In this document: piece after piece, positions 26,363 to 34,738 of the stretch | Numbering within the stretch: position 1 is the stretch's first letter | Layout of the letters: every line of letters begins with the position of its first letter | NCBI GenBank assembly: GCA_947494995.1 | Contig: CANLWY010000001.1 | Span: 806,001-870,000, forward strand | Length of the DNA: 64,000 nt | Reading direction: 5' to 3' | From: an uncultured Campylobacterales bacterium | Lineage (GTDB): Bacteria > Campylobacterota > Campylobacteria > Campylobacterales > Arcobacteraceae | Made by a program: the position numbers and the translations under genes | Notes under the pieces: model-generated | Database searches by the model: none | What the model saw: the letters and a program-made list of their open reading frames with translations, nothing else | What the model was told of the DNA's origin: nothing

Positions 26363-28180
26363 TGTTTGTGTAGGATACGCAAATTCACAATTGTTTTTTT
26401 GAACTAGTTCACTTATTTTTATCAAAACGTCTTCTTTTACTGTAAGCCAATCTTCCCAGTTTGGACTTCTTGTAAAACAATAGATTAAAATATTTATTGA
26501 ACTTGCATCATATTCATCAATATAAACTAGAAGTGTTCTTTTTACACCCTGTAAGTCTTCTCTTTTAATTGCTTCAAATTTTCTACTTTTACTTTGTTTA
26601 ATATTCTTATTACTTGCAATATGAGGGTGTGTATCCAGCATTTCAAAGATATCTTTTTTTAAGTTTACAATATCTTCCATCGCACTTTCATAGGTAATTC
26701 CAATTTTCATTTTAATTCTTCTACCAATTCTTCTTTTTGAGTAGTTTTTAATATGAGTATTGGCAAGTTCTGAGTTTGGAACTGTAATCATAGCATTATC
26801 AAAAGTTCTAATTCTTGTTGTTCTCATTCTAATATCTACAACAGTTCCCTCAACTGAGTTTGCAACAATCCAATCCCCTTGAGAAAATGAGTTATCAGTC
26901 ATGATATTTAATGAACCAAAGAAGTTTGCTAGAGTATCTTTAGAAGCTAAAGCAATAGCAATACCACCAACTCCAAGTGAAGCAGCGATTGCTTTTATAT
27001 CAATACCAAGTTGAGTAAATAAGAATAGAATAACAAGTAAAATTAGAATCACTTTTATAATTCTTAAAATAAAAACAATCATTTCACGTCTTACATTAGG
27101 GTACTTTTCTATTAAATGTTGAGCGAAGTTAGTAATACTATTTGATAAAAGTGAATATATCGCCCATGTAAATAGACCCATATAAACAGTATTAACCCAA
27201 GGCATTATTTGATTTAGAAGCTCATTATCTTTTATAAGAATATATAAAGAGATTTGTATTGATAAAATATATAGTGCAACAACAAGAGGTTTTTCTATAG
27301 ATTCTTCTAAATAACTTTGAGTTCCAGAGTTATCTTCTTCCTCTTCTTCACTATTGATATCGGTTCTATTTTTAAATATAAGGTTGTTTAAAAAACCAAT
27401 AAATAGATGAATGATTTTTGTAATAAAAAGTTTAAAAAGTAAAAGAATAAATAATACAACTACTATATCACCAACAGAAAACTTTAAATGATAGCTTGTA
27501 AGTTGTGATATAGGTGCAATTATAGGATATGAATCAATTTTTGATACTAAATACTGTAAATTAAAATTATCTATAAAGAAGTTTGTTTTTCTATAAAGTC
27601 CGATATTTTCAAGCAAGTACTTAAGTGTATAAAGTTGTTGATTGTTTTGACTGATTAATTCTTCATAATTCTTAGTTAAGCCATTTGAAATTTTATTATT
27701 GTTTTTTTGCTCTTTTATATAAAGAGTTTTATACTCTTTTAAATCACTATTTTCTAAAAGCTTTATATTGTTTGAAATAATATTTTCAAAGAATTTTGCA
27801 TCTTTAAAAGATTTTTTTGCATAGTTTATATCTGTTAAAGTTGTGATAAACATTCTTTCTTCTTGCAAAATAAGAAGTTTAATTTCATCTCTTTTTACTG
27901 CAAGGTCATTATGTTCTCTTTGGTTTATATCCATTCTATTTTGTAAATAGTTAATCTCTTTATCATAGTCTCTTTCATTGAAACTATCATCTAGGTACTT
28001 ATCTTCATTTATATTGTTTATAATGTTTTCAGCATAAGTTTGTTGTTCTTTGATTCTTTCTTCAATTGTTTTTTGAATATCTACAGTTGTATTTTCTTTT
28101 GTTTGTACAGCTTCTTCACTTAGTAGTAAAATAGGTAGTAGAAGAATCAAAAATATTTTAAAAAATTTATATCTATACAT
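26345..28180 (-). CDS. MscS-family mechanosensitive channel with long periplasmic N-terminus
   Basis: 611 residues. Signal-like helix, then ~190 residues of coiled coil expected in the periplasm, several membrane helices between about 225 and 400, and the MscS pore and beta domain: GVGGIAIALASKDTLANFFG (pore helix TM3) followed by DWIVANSVEGTVVDIRMRTTRIRTFDNAMITVPNS, a very typical MscS sequence. It belongs to the larger MscK/YbdG-like subclass, which opens under osmotic downshock and may be tuned by the extra domains. Monocistronic. Confidence 0.93.
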   Translation of the reverse strand: MYRYKFFKIFLILLLPILLLSEEAVQTKENTTVDIQKTIEERIKEQQTYAENIINNINEDKYLDDSFNERDYDKEINYLQNRMDINQREHNDLAVKRDEIKLLILQEERMFITTLTDINYAKKSFKDAKFFENIISNNIKLLENSDLKEYKTLYIKEQKNNNKISNGLTKNYEELISQNNQQLYTLKYLLENIGLYRKTNFFIDNFNLQYLVSKIDSYPIIAPISQLTSYHLKFSVGDIVVVLFILLLFKLFITKIIHLFIGFLNNLIFKNRTDINSEEEEEDNSGTQSYLEESIEKPLVVALYILSIQISLYILIKDNELLNQIMPWVNTVYMGLFTWAIYSLLSNSITNFAQHLIEKYPNVRREMIVFILRIIKVILILLVILFLFTQLGIDIKAIAASLGVGGIAIALASKDTLANFFGSLNIMTDNSFSQGDWIVANSVEGTVVDIRMRTTRIRTFDNAMITVPNSELANTHIKNYSKRRIGRRIKMKIGITYESAMEDIVNLKKDIFEMLDTHPHIASNKNIKQSKSRKFEAIKREDLQGVKRTLLVYIDEYDASSINILIYCFTRSPNWEDWLTVKEDVLIKISELVQKNNCEFAYPTQTLFMKK

Positions 28181-28241
28181 AAAAACTCCAAATAGTTAAA
28201 TAGTTAATATTATATAAAAATATCACTTATTTATTGTTTTA

Positions 28242-28256
28242 TGATAACAGTTATCA
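28242..28256. promoter_or_regulatory. Palindrome TGATAACAGTTATCA, site 1
   Basis: Perfect 15-bp inverted repeat resembling the Fur-type sites elsewhere in the window but with symmetric C and G at positions 7 and 9. An identical copy lies 52 bp downstream. Confidence 0.6.
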
Positions 28257-28293
28257 AAATCAGCGAAGATTAAGGTTTATAAAGTTATTATTC

Positions 28294-28308
28294 TGATAAC
28301 AGTTATCA
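28294..28308. promoter_or_regulatory. Palindrome TGATAACAGTTATCA, site 2
   Basis: Identical to site 1 and only 2 nt from the AAGGGAG ribosome site of the DUF2325 gene. Centre-to-centre distance is 52 bp, about five helical turns, so two dimers would sit on the same DNA face. A TTTATAAAG (-10-like) element lies between them. Confidence 0.6.
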
Positions 28309-28322
28309 ATAAGGGAGAGATG

Positions 28323-28625
28323 ATGTCAGTTTTAATTATAGGTGGAGATAAGATAGATACTATAAAAGGTATTTTAGATGAGTTAGGTAATTTCTCTATT
28401 ACACATTGGGATACTAGAAAAAAGTCAAGCGCATGTAGAAAAGATATTCCTCAAGGTACAGATTATATCTTGATGATTACAGATTTTATAAATCACAATG
28501 CAATGTACAAGTATAGAAAAGAGGCAAAGAAGAAGAATATTCCTCTTATTTGTACAAAAAGAAGTGCAAGTTCTGTTTATTGTGAGGTGTGTAAGTTCTT
28601 AAAAATGAATAAATGTGAAGGATAA
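28323..28625 (+). CDS. DUF2325-family protein
   Basis: About 100 residues. The pattern VLIIGGDKIDTIKGILDELG...ITHWDTR and TDYILMITDFINHNAMYK...IPLICTKRS is that of the DUF2325 family, a small Rossmann-like protein often found near iron genes. Cysteines cluster late (LICTK, YCEVCKF, NKCEG) and could bind a metal. I prefer the second ATG (28323), 6 nt from AAGGGA, over 28320. It is first in a four-gene run ending in flavodoxin, behind two identical Fur-like palindromes. Biochemical role unknown. Confidence 0.78.
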   Translation: MSVLIIGGDKIDTIKGILDELGNFSITHWDTRKKSSACRKDIPQGTDYILMITDFINHNAMYKYRKEAKKKNIPLICTKRSASSVYCEVCKFLKMNKCEG

Positions 28626-28628
28626 GTT

Positions 28629-28829
28629 ATGAGTGAAATGATTATAGATGAAATAAACAGTTTTTCAAGTTATAAGTATGAACCAATGACAAGAAGAGTT
28701 ATAAATTTAAAAGGTGTATCAAATGCTAACTTAGATGAGTTTTTAGAAATTGCACATCTTTTAGATTTAAATCACATAAAATATAAGTTTACAACAAATA
28801 TTGATATTAGAATTTTAGGAAGAAAGTAG
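28629..28829 (+). CDS. Hypothetical small protein in DUF2325-flavodoxin operon
   Basis: 66 residues, soluble, no cysteine. The sequence VINLKGVSNANLDEFLEIAHLLDLNHIKYKF suggests a small alpha/beta fold. It starts 4 nt after the DUF2325 stop with AAGGATAAGTT as ribosome site, so it is almost certainly cotranscribed. No family recognised. Confidence 0.7.
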   Translation: MSEMIIDEINSFSSYKYEPMTRRVINLKGVSNANLDEFLEIAHLLDLNHIKYKFTTNIDIRILGRK

Positions 28830-28833
28830 AATC

Positions 28834-29586
28834 ATGGGAAATATTGGCTTTGATATAAATAATGAATTTTTACCATCATTTGATAGATTTCAAAATGAAG
28901 TAAATCAAAGATTGATGTTCTTAAAACTTTTTAATCAAGAAAACTGTTGTGATATAAGATTCTCAAAAGAGGAGTTAACAGAGTGTAAAACAAGTTCTCT
29001 TTTTAAGATTTTTGCAAAAAAGATTACAAAAAATCTTCAGTTTGATGGTTATATTAAAACCTTTATTAAAGAAGTTGATGTTGAAAAAACAAATACAATA
29101 AATAGGTTTTTTGAAAAAACATCTCTTCAAAAAAGAAAATTTTCATTAAAAAATAGTTTTGAAGAATCAAATGTTGATGTGGCATTGAAACTGATTAAAG
29201 TATTTGATGAGTCTAACTACTCTATATTTTTAGATGGAGAGAAGATATTTAAAAATTTTGTTACAAATAAGATTATAAGAGGAGCAGCTGATAAAGAAGT
29301 TTATGTAAATGTAGACTCTATTGATATCAAAACAAATAATGATTTTTCAAATACAAAAATATTTACATATTGGCAATTTTTAGACTCAAATAACTTGAAG
29401 GTTGAAGAGCATATTAAACAAGCAGTTAATTGTATAGAGACAACTGAATTTAAGCAAGTTTATTTAGTGTATCCAAAAAATGAAAAGTTTAATAAACATA
29501 TAAAAATAGAGTGTGAAAATGAGCTTAGTTCTAAAGAGTATGAAATTAAATTAATTCCATATTCTTTACGTTCAACTCTAAGATAA
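28834..29586 (+). CDS. Hypothetical protein in DUF2325-flavodoxin operon
   Basis: 250 residues, soluble, lysine- and asparagine-rich, no signal peptide. Cysteines include an adjacent pair in QENCCDIRFS and single ones further on. The C-terminal half has a Rossmann-like feel (FKQVYLVYPKNEKF) but no motif I can name. It begins 5 nt after the preceding stop, within the operon. Function unknown; an iron-starvation role is inferred only from context. Confidence 0.68.
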   Translation: MGNIGFDINNEFLPSFDRFQNEVNQRLMFLKLFNQENCCDIRFSKEELTECKTSSLFKIFAKKITKNLQFDGYIKTFIKEVDVEKTNTINRFFEKTSLQKRKFSLKNSFEESNVDVALKLIKVFDESNYSIFLDGEKIFKNFVTNKIIRGAADKEVYVNVDSIDIKTNNDFSNTKIFTYWQFLDSNNLKVEEHIKQAVNCIETTEFKQVYLVYPKNEKFNKHIKIECENELSSKEYEIKLIPYSLRSTLR

Positions 29587-29604
29587 AAGGAATAATAAAA
29601 AGAT

Positions 29605-30096
29605 ATGAAAGCAATTTTTTATGCAACAAGTACAGGAAATACAGAAGAAGTAGCAAATAAAATTCACAAAAACTTTAGTGATTTTGAAATTATTGATATT
29701 GCAAGTGATGGAGTTTCTCAAATGAATGATTGTAGTTCATTTATTATAGGAGCACCAACTTGGGGTGAGGGTGATTTGCAAGATGATTGGGAAGATTGTT
29801 TTGATGAATTAAAAGATATGGATTTCAAAGGTAAAACTGTAGCTCTTTTTGGTTTAGGTGACCAAGATAGCTATGGTGACGAATTTGTGAATGCTTTAGG
29901 AACATTATATGAAGTGGTTAAAGAAAATGGTGCAAATATCATTGGCTTTACTTCTACTGATGGTTATGATTATGATTATTCAACTGCTGAACTTAATGGA
30001 GAGTTTGTTGGCTTAGTAATTGATGAAGATAATCAGAGTGATTTCACTGAGGAAAGAATTGAAACTTGGTGTAACACTATAAAAAACGAAATTTAA
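29605..30096 (+). CDS. fldA: Flavodoxin
   Basis: 163-residue FMN electron carrier that replaces ferredoxin when iron is scarce. The phosphate-binding loop ATSTGNTEEVA is at the start, the first FMN-stacking loop is GAPTWGEGDLQDDWE near residue 52-66, and the second is FGLGDQDSYGDEF. Length is that of long-chain flavodoxins. It closes an operon preceded by two Fur-like palindromes, which fits iron-repressed expression. A ribosome site AAAAGGAATAAT precedes the ATG. Confidence 0.95.
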   Translation: MKAIFYATSTGNTEEVANKIHKNFSDFEIIDIASDGVSQMNDCSSFIIGAPTWGEGDLQDDWEDCFDELKDMDFKGKTVALFGLGDQDSYGDEFVNALGTLYEVVKENGANIIGFTSTDGYDYDYSTAELNGEFVGLVIDEDNQSDFTEERIETWCNTIKNEI

Positions 30097-30100
30097 ATCA

Positions 30101-30150
30101 GTGCCAAAGGAAGAATAAAATTTGTGTTCTCTCATTCTTCCCTTTGGCAC
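30101..30150 (+). terminator. Long hairpin after flavodoxin
   Basis: GTGCCAAAGGAAGAAT pairs with ATTCTTCCCTTTGGCAC: 16 bp with one bulged base and a 17-nt loop. Only a broken T-rich tract follows, so it may act as a terminator or as a 3' stability element. Confidence 0.55.
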
Positions 30151-30223
30151 ATACTCTTCAATTATTTTCTTTTTTCTTGAAATTTAGCTATAATAGCCGA
30201 ATTTTAAATAATCTAGGGGAAAA

Positions 30224-31663
30224 ATGAAAATTACAAAAATCATATTTTTATTGCTTTTTATTATTTTTTTAACAGGATGTAACTCTATTAAGCAAGTTAC
30301 AAGTGATAATGTTTCAGGTATAAGTGAAAAGCAGGCTTCTCTTAACAAAGAATTATCTTCTAAAGATAATAATATATCTCAAAATATTCAAGTTATAAAA
30401 GAAAAGATACCTTCATATAAATTAACACAAAAAGAAATAGAGTTTTTAGATATTTTAAAAATTGATAAATACGCTTCTTTATGTTCAAGTCAAGATAACT
30501 ATTTAACAATAAAAAAAATGCCAGCAAGTGTAGAGAAATCAGAACTTTTAAAAGAACTTTTTTATGATTATACGACTAATTTAAGTAATTCTTGTATTGA
30601 TCAAGATGGTTTCAAAAGAGTTCTAAAAAAAACAAAATATAAAAAATCTAATCAATCTTATGCAATGTATAATGCAACAATAGATAAAGAGAAATTATTA
30701 AAAGAATATAGTTCAAATAATACTTCAATTGAATCAATTTTAGCTAAGTATACTCCTAAACATCCAGAGTTTTTTAGACTTGTAAAAAAATTAGATATAA
30801 AGAAACTTTCAAAAAATGAATATCATAAATTAAGATTAAATATTGAGAGACTCAAACTTTTAAAATATTCAGGGAAAGATGATTTTATTCAGCTAAATGT
30901 TCCTTCACATAACTTTGCTTTCTATGAAGATGGAAAAAAGACAAAGAGTTTTGGAACAATTGTTGGTGAAAAAGAGACTCAAACTCCTATTTTGACTAGT
31001 GATCTTTCATATTTTATTATAAATCCAACATGGAATATTCCTGATTCTATTGCAAAAAAATCTATTATTCCAAAAGCTTTAAAAGATAAAAACTATCTAA
31101 AAAAGAAAAATATAGTAATACGAAAGAAAAGTTATAAATTAGATGCTCCAAAAGTTAGATTCAAAGATGTAAATTGGAAAAAATATCAAAAAAAGCATGT
31201 GAAATATATTCCATATAAATTTATTCAACTTCCTTCAAAAACAAATGGTATGGGAAGAGTAAAGTTTATGTTTCCAAACAAACATGCTGTTTATATGCAT
31301 GATACAATTGGAACTTGGAGATTTAAGAGTAACAAAGAGAAAATAAGATTTATTAGTCATGGTTGTATTAGATTAGAACATCCACTCTCTTTAATGAAGC
31401 ATTTAACTACAAACTATACACCTAAATCATATTCAAGTGTTAGGAAAACATTTGATCAAAATAGAATGAGTACAATAAGTTTAAGTAAAAAGGTACCTGT
31501 TCATATTACATATCAAACAGCATATATTAACTCAAAAGGAAAGTTAGGGTTCAATAAAGATGTTTATGGATATGACAAGATTCAAAAATTAAATTTTGTT
31601 CCTTATGATAATGCAGTTACTTTAGCTCAGTTTCAAAAAGAAGAAAGCACAAAAAGTTTTTAA
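30224..31663 (+). CDS. L,D-transpeptidase (YkuD domain) lipoprotein
   Basis: 479 residues. Lipobox LTGC at about 16-19 indicates a lipoprotein exported to the periplasm. The first ~220 residues form a helical scaffold like that of YcbB-type enzymes. The catalytic YkuD domain ends with MHDT...RFISHGCIRLEHP, where the cysteine (around residue 380) is the nucleophile. Such enzymes make 3-3 crosslinks in peptidoglycan, attach proteins to it, or trim it; in the related Campylobacter and Helicobacter they influence cell shape. Which activity applies here is not determinable. Confidence 0.9.
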   Translation: MKITKIIFLLLFIIFLTGCNSIKQVTSDNVSGISEKQASLNKELSSKDNNISQNIQVIKEKIPSYKLTQKEIEFLDILKIDKYASLCSSQDNYLTIKKMPASVEKSELLKELFYDYTTNLSNSCIDQDGFKRVLKKTKYKKSNQSYAMYNATIDKEKLLKEYSSNNTSIESILAKYTPKHPEFFRLVKKLDIKKLSKNEYHKLRLNIERLKLLKYSGKDDFIQLNVPSHNFAFYEDGKKTKSFGTIVGEKETQTPILTSDLSYFIINPTWNIPDSIAKKSIIPKALKDKNYLKKKNIVIRKKSYKLDAPKVRFKDVNWKKYQKKHVKYIPYKFIQLPSKTNGMGRVKFMFPNKHAVYMHDTIGTWRFKSNKEKIRFISHGCIRLEHPLSLMKHLTTNYTPKSYSSVRKTFDQNRMSTISLSKKVPVHITYQTAYINSKGKLGFNKDVYGYDKIQKLNFVPYDNAVTLAQFQKEESTKSF

Positions 31664-31689
31664 AATAGAAGGGAAATTCCTTCTATTTT
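31662..31689. terminator. Bidirectional intrinsic terminator
   Basis: AAAATAGAAGG and CCTTCTATTTT form an 11-bp stem around GAAATT, followed by T-runs on either strand, between the convergent L,D-transpeptidase and peroxidase genes. Confidence 0.78.
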
Positions 31690-32846
31690 TTATTCTCTTC
31701 CAAAAGATGCTCATATCTTTTATCTGTTAATAGTTTCATAAATGCCACTAAAGCTTCTACTTTTTTATCGTTTTGTTTTTTAGCTTTTAGTTCATCTAAA
31801 GAGATTGTTTCTTTTACTTCAGGTTCATCCCATACTTTTCCTGTTTCAGGGTTTATAGTTCTTTGTTTATTGTTATATTTATCATAAAACTCAACTACAG
31901 TTTTTAAGTCTTTAAATACTCCATTGTGCATATATGGTGCAGTTACAGCTATATTTCTTAGTGTTGGTACTTTATATTTACCTTTATGTTTTTCATCATT
32001 TACTGCTGGGTTTGCTAAAAGACCATCATCTATTTTTGATACACCATTTTTTGATCTAAGCTCATGATTAATTGGTGTTCCAATATTATGATACTCATAG
32101 TTTGTAAATGTTTCACCTTTTGCATCTTCTTTTTTTAGTAAGTGGCAAGTTGCGCATGAGTTATTTGCTTGTGAGAAGAATAAAGAACGCCCTAAATCTT
32201 CTAAAGGTGTTAAATCATATTTTCCTTCTAAATATCTATCATATTTAGAATCAAAAGGTGCAAACTCTTTTGTTTGCTCAAATTTCTCAATTGAGTCAGC
32301 CATTGCAGAATATGCTTTTTCAGGCTTTTTAAAAATATCTTCACCATAAATTGATTTGAAACTACTTACATAGTAATCATTCTCTTTTATTCTTTCAACA
32401 GTCGCTTCTTTTGAACTCATACCCATTTCAATAGGGTTTGTTGGAGGACCACCTGCTTGTCTTGCTAGAGTAGCTTCCCTTCCGTCCCAAAATTGTCCAC
32501 CAATGTATTTTTTCTTTTTTTCATCATAATAAAACTCTGGACTAAACATAGCATAGGCTGCACTTGGTGCTTGTCTATCTCCTAGCGAGTGTCCATCATC
32601 ACCAAGTGATGCCATAGCACCAATACCATTGTCTCTATCATCTACAAAACCTGCATCTGGATTATGACAGGTTGCACATGATTGAGTTCTATTTTTTGAT
32701 AGATTTTTATCAAAATATAGAGCTTTCCCTAGTTGTTCTTTTTTCTTTTTTTGTAAAGTTAGTTCTTCTTTTGATAATTCACTTGTTGAACAAGCAACAA
32801 AAAGTAAAGTAGCAGCAACTACTGTACTAAGTTTTAAATATTTCAT
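31683..32846 (-). CDS. Di-haem cytochrome c peroxidase family lipoprotein
   Basis: 387 residues with lipobox LFVACS and two c-type haem motifs, CATCHNPDAGF near residue 58 and CATCHLLKK near 230, the arrangement of bacterial di-haem peroxidases and MauG-like enzymes. Family members reduce H2O2 in the periplasm or carry out oxidations of protein-derived cofactors. It is the last gene of an imelysin operon, overlapping the hydroxylase-like gene by 4 nt. Because the operon starts with Fur-like boxes, a role in iron handling rather than general peroxide defence is plausible. Confidence 0.88.
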   Translation of the reverse strand: MKYLKLSTVVAATLLFVACSTSELSKEELTLQKKKKEQLGKALYFDKNLSKNRTQSCATCHNPDAGFVDDRDNGIGAMASLGDDGHSLGDRQAPSAAYAMFSPEFYYDEKKKKYIGGQFWDGREATLARQAGGPPTNPIEMGMSSKEATVERIKENDYYVSSFKSIYGEDIFKKPEKAYSAMADSIEKFEQTKEFAPFDSKYDRYLEGKYDLTPLEDLGRSLFFSQANNSCATCHLLKKEDAKGETFTNYEYHNIGTPINHELRSKNGVSKIDDGLLANPAVNDEKHKGKYKVPTLRNIAVTAPYMHNGVFKDLKTVVEFYDKYNNKQRTINPETGKVWDEPEVKETISLDELKAKKQNDKKVEALVAFMKLLTDKRYEHLLEENKK

Positions 32847-33748
32847 GCATTTCTCCTTCTTAAAATATTTATAAATGGATAAACTATTATATTTGTAAGT
32901 GATTCATAGTTTTTCATTTGTTCTTTTTTTAGTCCAAACTTTAAGACCTTTACATCTTTTGAAAGTTTTAAAGTTCCAAAAACACTATCCCAAATAGCCA
33001 AATATCCTCCGTAGTTTTTATCAAAATGCTTTTTACTATGGTGTATTTGATGTTGTTTTGGGGAGATGAAAATTTTCTCACACCAAGAGAAATATGCTAG
33101 TGGAATATGTGAGTGTCTTAAGTTTGAACCTAAAAGTGAAAAGACAAAAATAAAGATATTTGCACCCAATACTTCTACTAGTCCAATTTTTGAGCCAAAA
33201 AAGTAGATAAAAATTCCTGTAACAAAGCCAATACTTAAAGAGTATCTAAACCCAAATAGAATATTTTCTATTGGATGAACCCTGTAAAAAGTTAAAGGAT
33301 TTAATACTTTTGCACTGTGATGAACTTTATGAAACTCCCAAAGAAAAGGAATAGTATGCAAAAATCTATGCAGCCAATATCTTGTAAAATCACTTATAAT
33401 AAATAGTGTAATAGTATATAGTACAACTGTTGTTTCATAAGAAATTCTCTCTATTTGATTTAAGCCAAACTCATAGTAGAGATTTTTATTTATGAAAAAA
33501 GCAACAGATTTAGCACTAATTACTATTGGAATAATCATCACAACTTTAATAAAATATGAAAGAACAAAATAGTAGTAATCAAGTTTTGCACTAGGATGTA
33601 GCCAAAGTTTGGAACTAAAATTTACTTTTGTCAACTTTTTATTAAAGTAAAGATAAATCATTGCAATAGCAATTGATGAGAGTATATAAACCCAGTAAGT
33701 TCTCTTATCTGGGTTTATAAGATACTCTAAAATTGAAAAGTCAGCCAA
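32843..33748 (-). CDS. Sterol desaturase / fatty acid hydroxylase superfamily membrane protein
   Basis: 301 residues, about five membrane helices. The di-iron histidine boxes are visible: HRFLH, HKVHH and HQIHH, plus HSH in NLRHSHIP. This superfamily hydroxylates or desaturates lipids with O2. Its place in the middle of an iron-repressed operon, 2 nt after an imelysin gene and overlapping the peroxidase gene, is unusual because the enzyme itself needs iron. Substrate unknown. Confidence 0.86.
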   Translation of the reverse strand: MADFSILEYLINPDKRTYWVYILSSIAIAMIYLYFNKKLTKVNFSSKLWLHPSAKLDYYYFVLSYFIKVVMIIPIVISAKSVAFFINKNLYYEFGLNQIERISYETTVVLYTITLFIISDFTRYWLHRFLHTIPFLWEFHKVHHSAKVLNPLTFYRVHPIENILFGFRYSLSIGFVTGIFIYFFGSKIGLVEVLGANIFIFVFSLLGSNLRHSHIPLAYFSWCEKIFISPKQHQIHHSKKHFDKNYGGYLAIWDSVFGTLKLSKDVKVLKFGLKKEQMKNYESLTNIIVYPFINILRRRNA

Positions 33749-33750
33749 TA

Positions 33751-34737
33751 TTAGTCACCATCAGCATCTAAAATTTTTGCATTTATTGATAATTCTTCAA
33801 TCATTTCCACAAAAAGGATTACATGGAGTTTATTTGTTTCGATAAAAAGATCTTTTGCGTTTGAAAGGTCATCATTTTTAATCTCTTTTACTAAGGCAAG
33901 TGATTTATCTAAAGATTTTTTTAGCTTTTTCATTTCACTTCCATCAGTTAGTTTAATAAGAAAGTCTCCAAAATCTTTATATGAATTTTCATTTAAAACT
34001 TTTTTATAAGTGTTTAAAATAGCCTCAATTGCAATTGCACTATTTTTACTTAAATAGTATTCTGCTCTTCTTTTATCAGGTTTTCCATTGTATTTTTTAG
34101 ATAAGCCCGCAACATCCCCAACTCTCCACTCTTTTAGTTTATATGAGTTTTGAATAATGGCATTGATTACAATTGCATTTGCTTTTTTTAATTCATTTAA
34201 AAAGCTTTTCTCTTGAGCTATATACTCTTTTTTAATATCTTCTATATGTATTTGAATCTTATTTATAATAGCCATAGCGATATCATTTATTCTTTGTTTA
34301 TTGATATCTTTTGCAAAAAGCATATACTCTAAAGCATTGATTGATTTTGTTGAGTTTTTAAATAAAGCAATTCTAATCTCATCATCACTTTTTATAGCTC
34401 TATCTAATTGTTTTGTTATATCTTCATTTCCATTGTGGTAGATATCAACATATCTTGGAGTATCAATAAAATCTTCATTTAAATCTCCTAAGATATAAAA
34501 AGCTTCAACTGCTTTCCAAGATTGTACTAAGTTTATAAATCTCTCTTGAGTTCTTTTTTTATCTTTATCTTTTACAGAAGTTTTTAAATTGTCCAAGCTT
34601 GTTAAAGTTTTTTCAACATCTTTTAGAATTACTTTTTCATAAAGATTTTTCAATACTTCTTTATTCTCTTTTTCATCATTTGCATTTGCAAATAGCGTTA
34701 AAAAGCTTATTAATAATATACTTTTTAATAATTTCAT
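33751..34737 (-). CDS. Imelysin-family protein 2 (EfeO/IrpA-related)
   Basis: 328 residues: signal peptide (LLKSILLISFLTLFANA) followed by a helical imelysin-like domain. The region NEDFIDTPRYVDIYHNGN and NALEYMLFA corresponds to the imelysin core, but the GxHxxE motif of the family is not intact here, unlike in the first imelysin of this operon. Imelysins are periplasmic iron- or haem-linked proteins, often iron-repressed. It begins just after the di-haem oxidoreductase gene (1-nt gap). Confidence 0.8.
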   Translation of the reverse strand: MKLLKSILLISFLTLFANANDEKENKEVLKNLYEKVILKDVEKTLTSLDNLKTSVKDKDKKRTQERFINLVQSWKAVEAFYILGDLNEDFIDTPRYVDIYHNGNEDITKQLDRAIKSDDEIRIALFKNSTKSINALEYMLFAKDINKQRINDIAMAIINKIQIHIEDIKKEYIAQEKSFLNELKKANAIVINAIIQNSYKLKEWRVGDVAGLSKKYNGKPDKRRAEYYLSKNSAIAIEAILNTYKKVLNENSYKDFGDFLIKLTDGSEMKKLKKSLDKSLALVKEIKNDDLSNAKDLFIETNKLHVILFVEMIEELSINAKILDADGD

Positions 34738-34738
34738 T

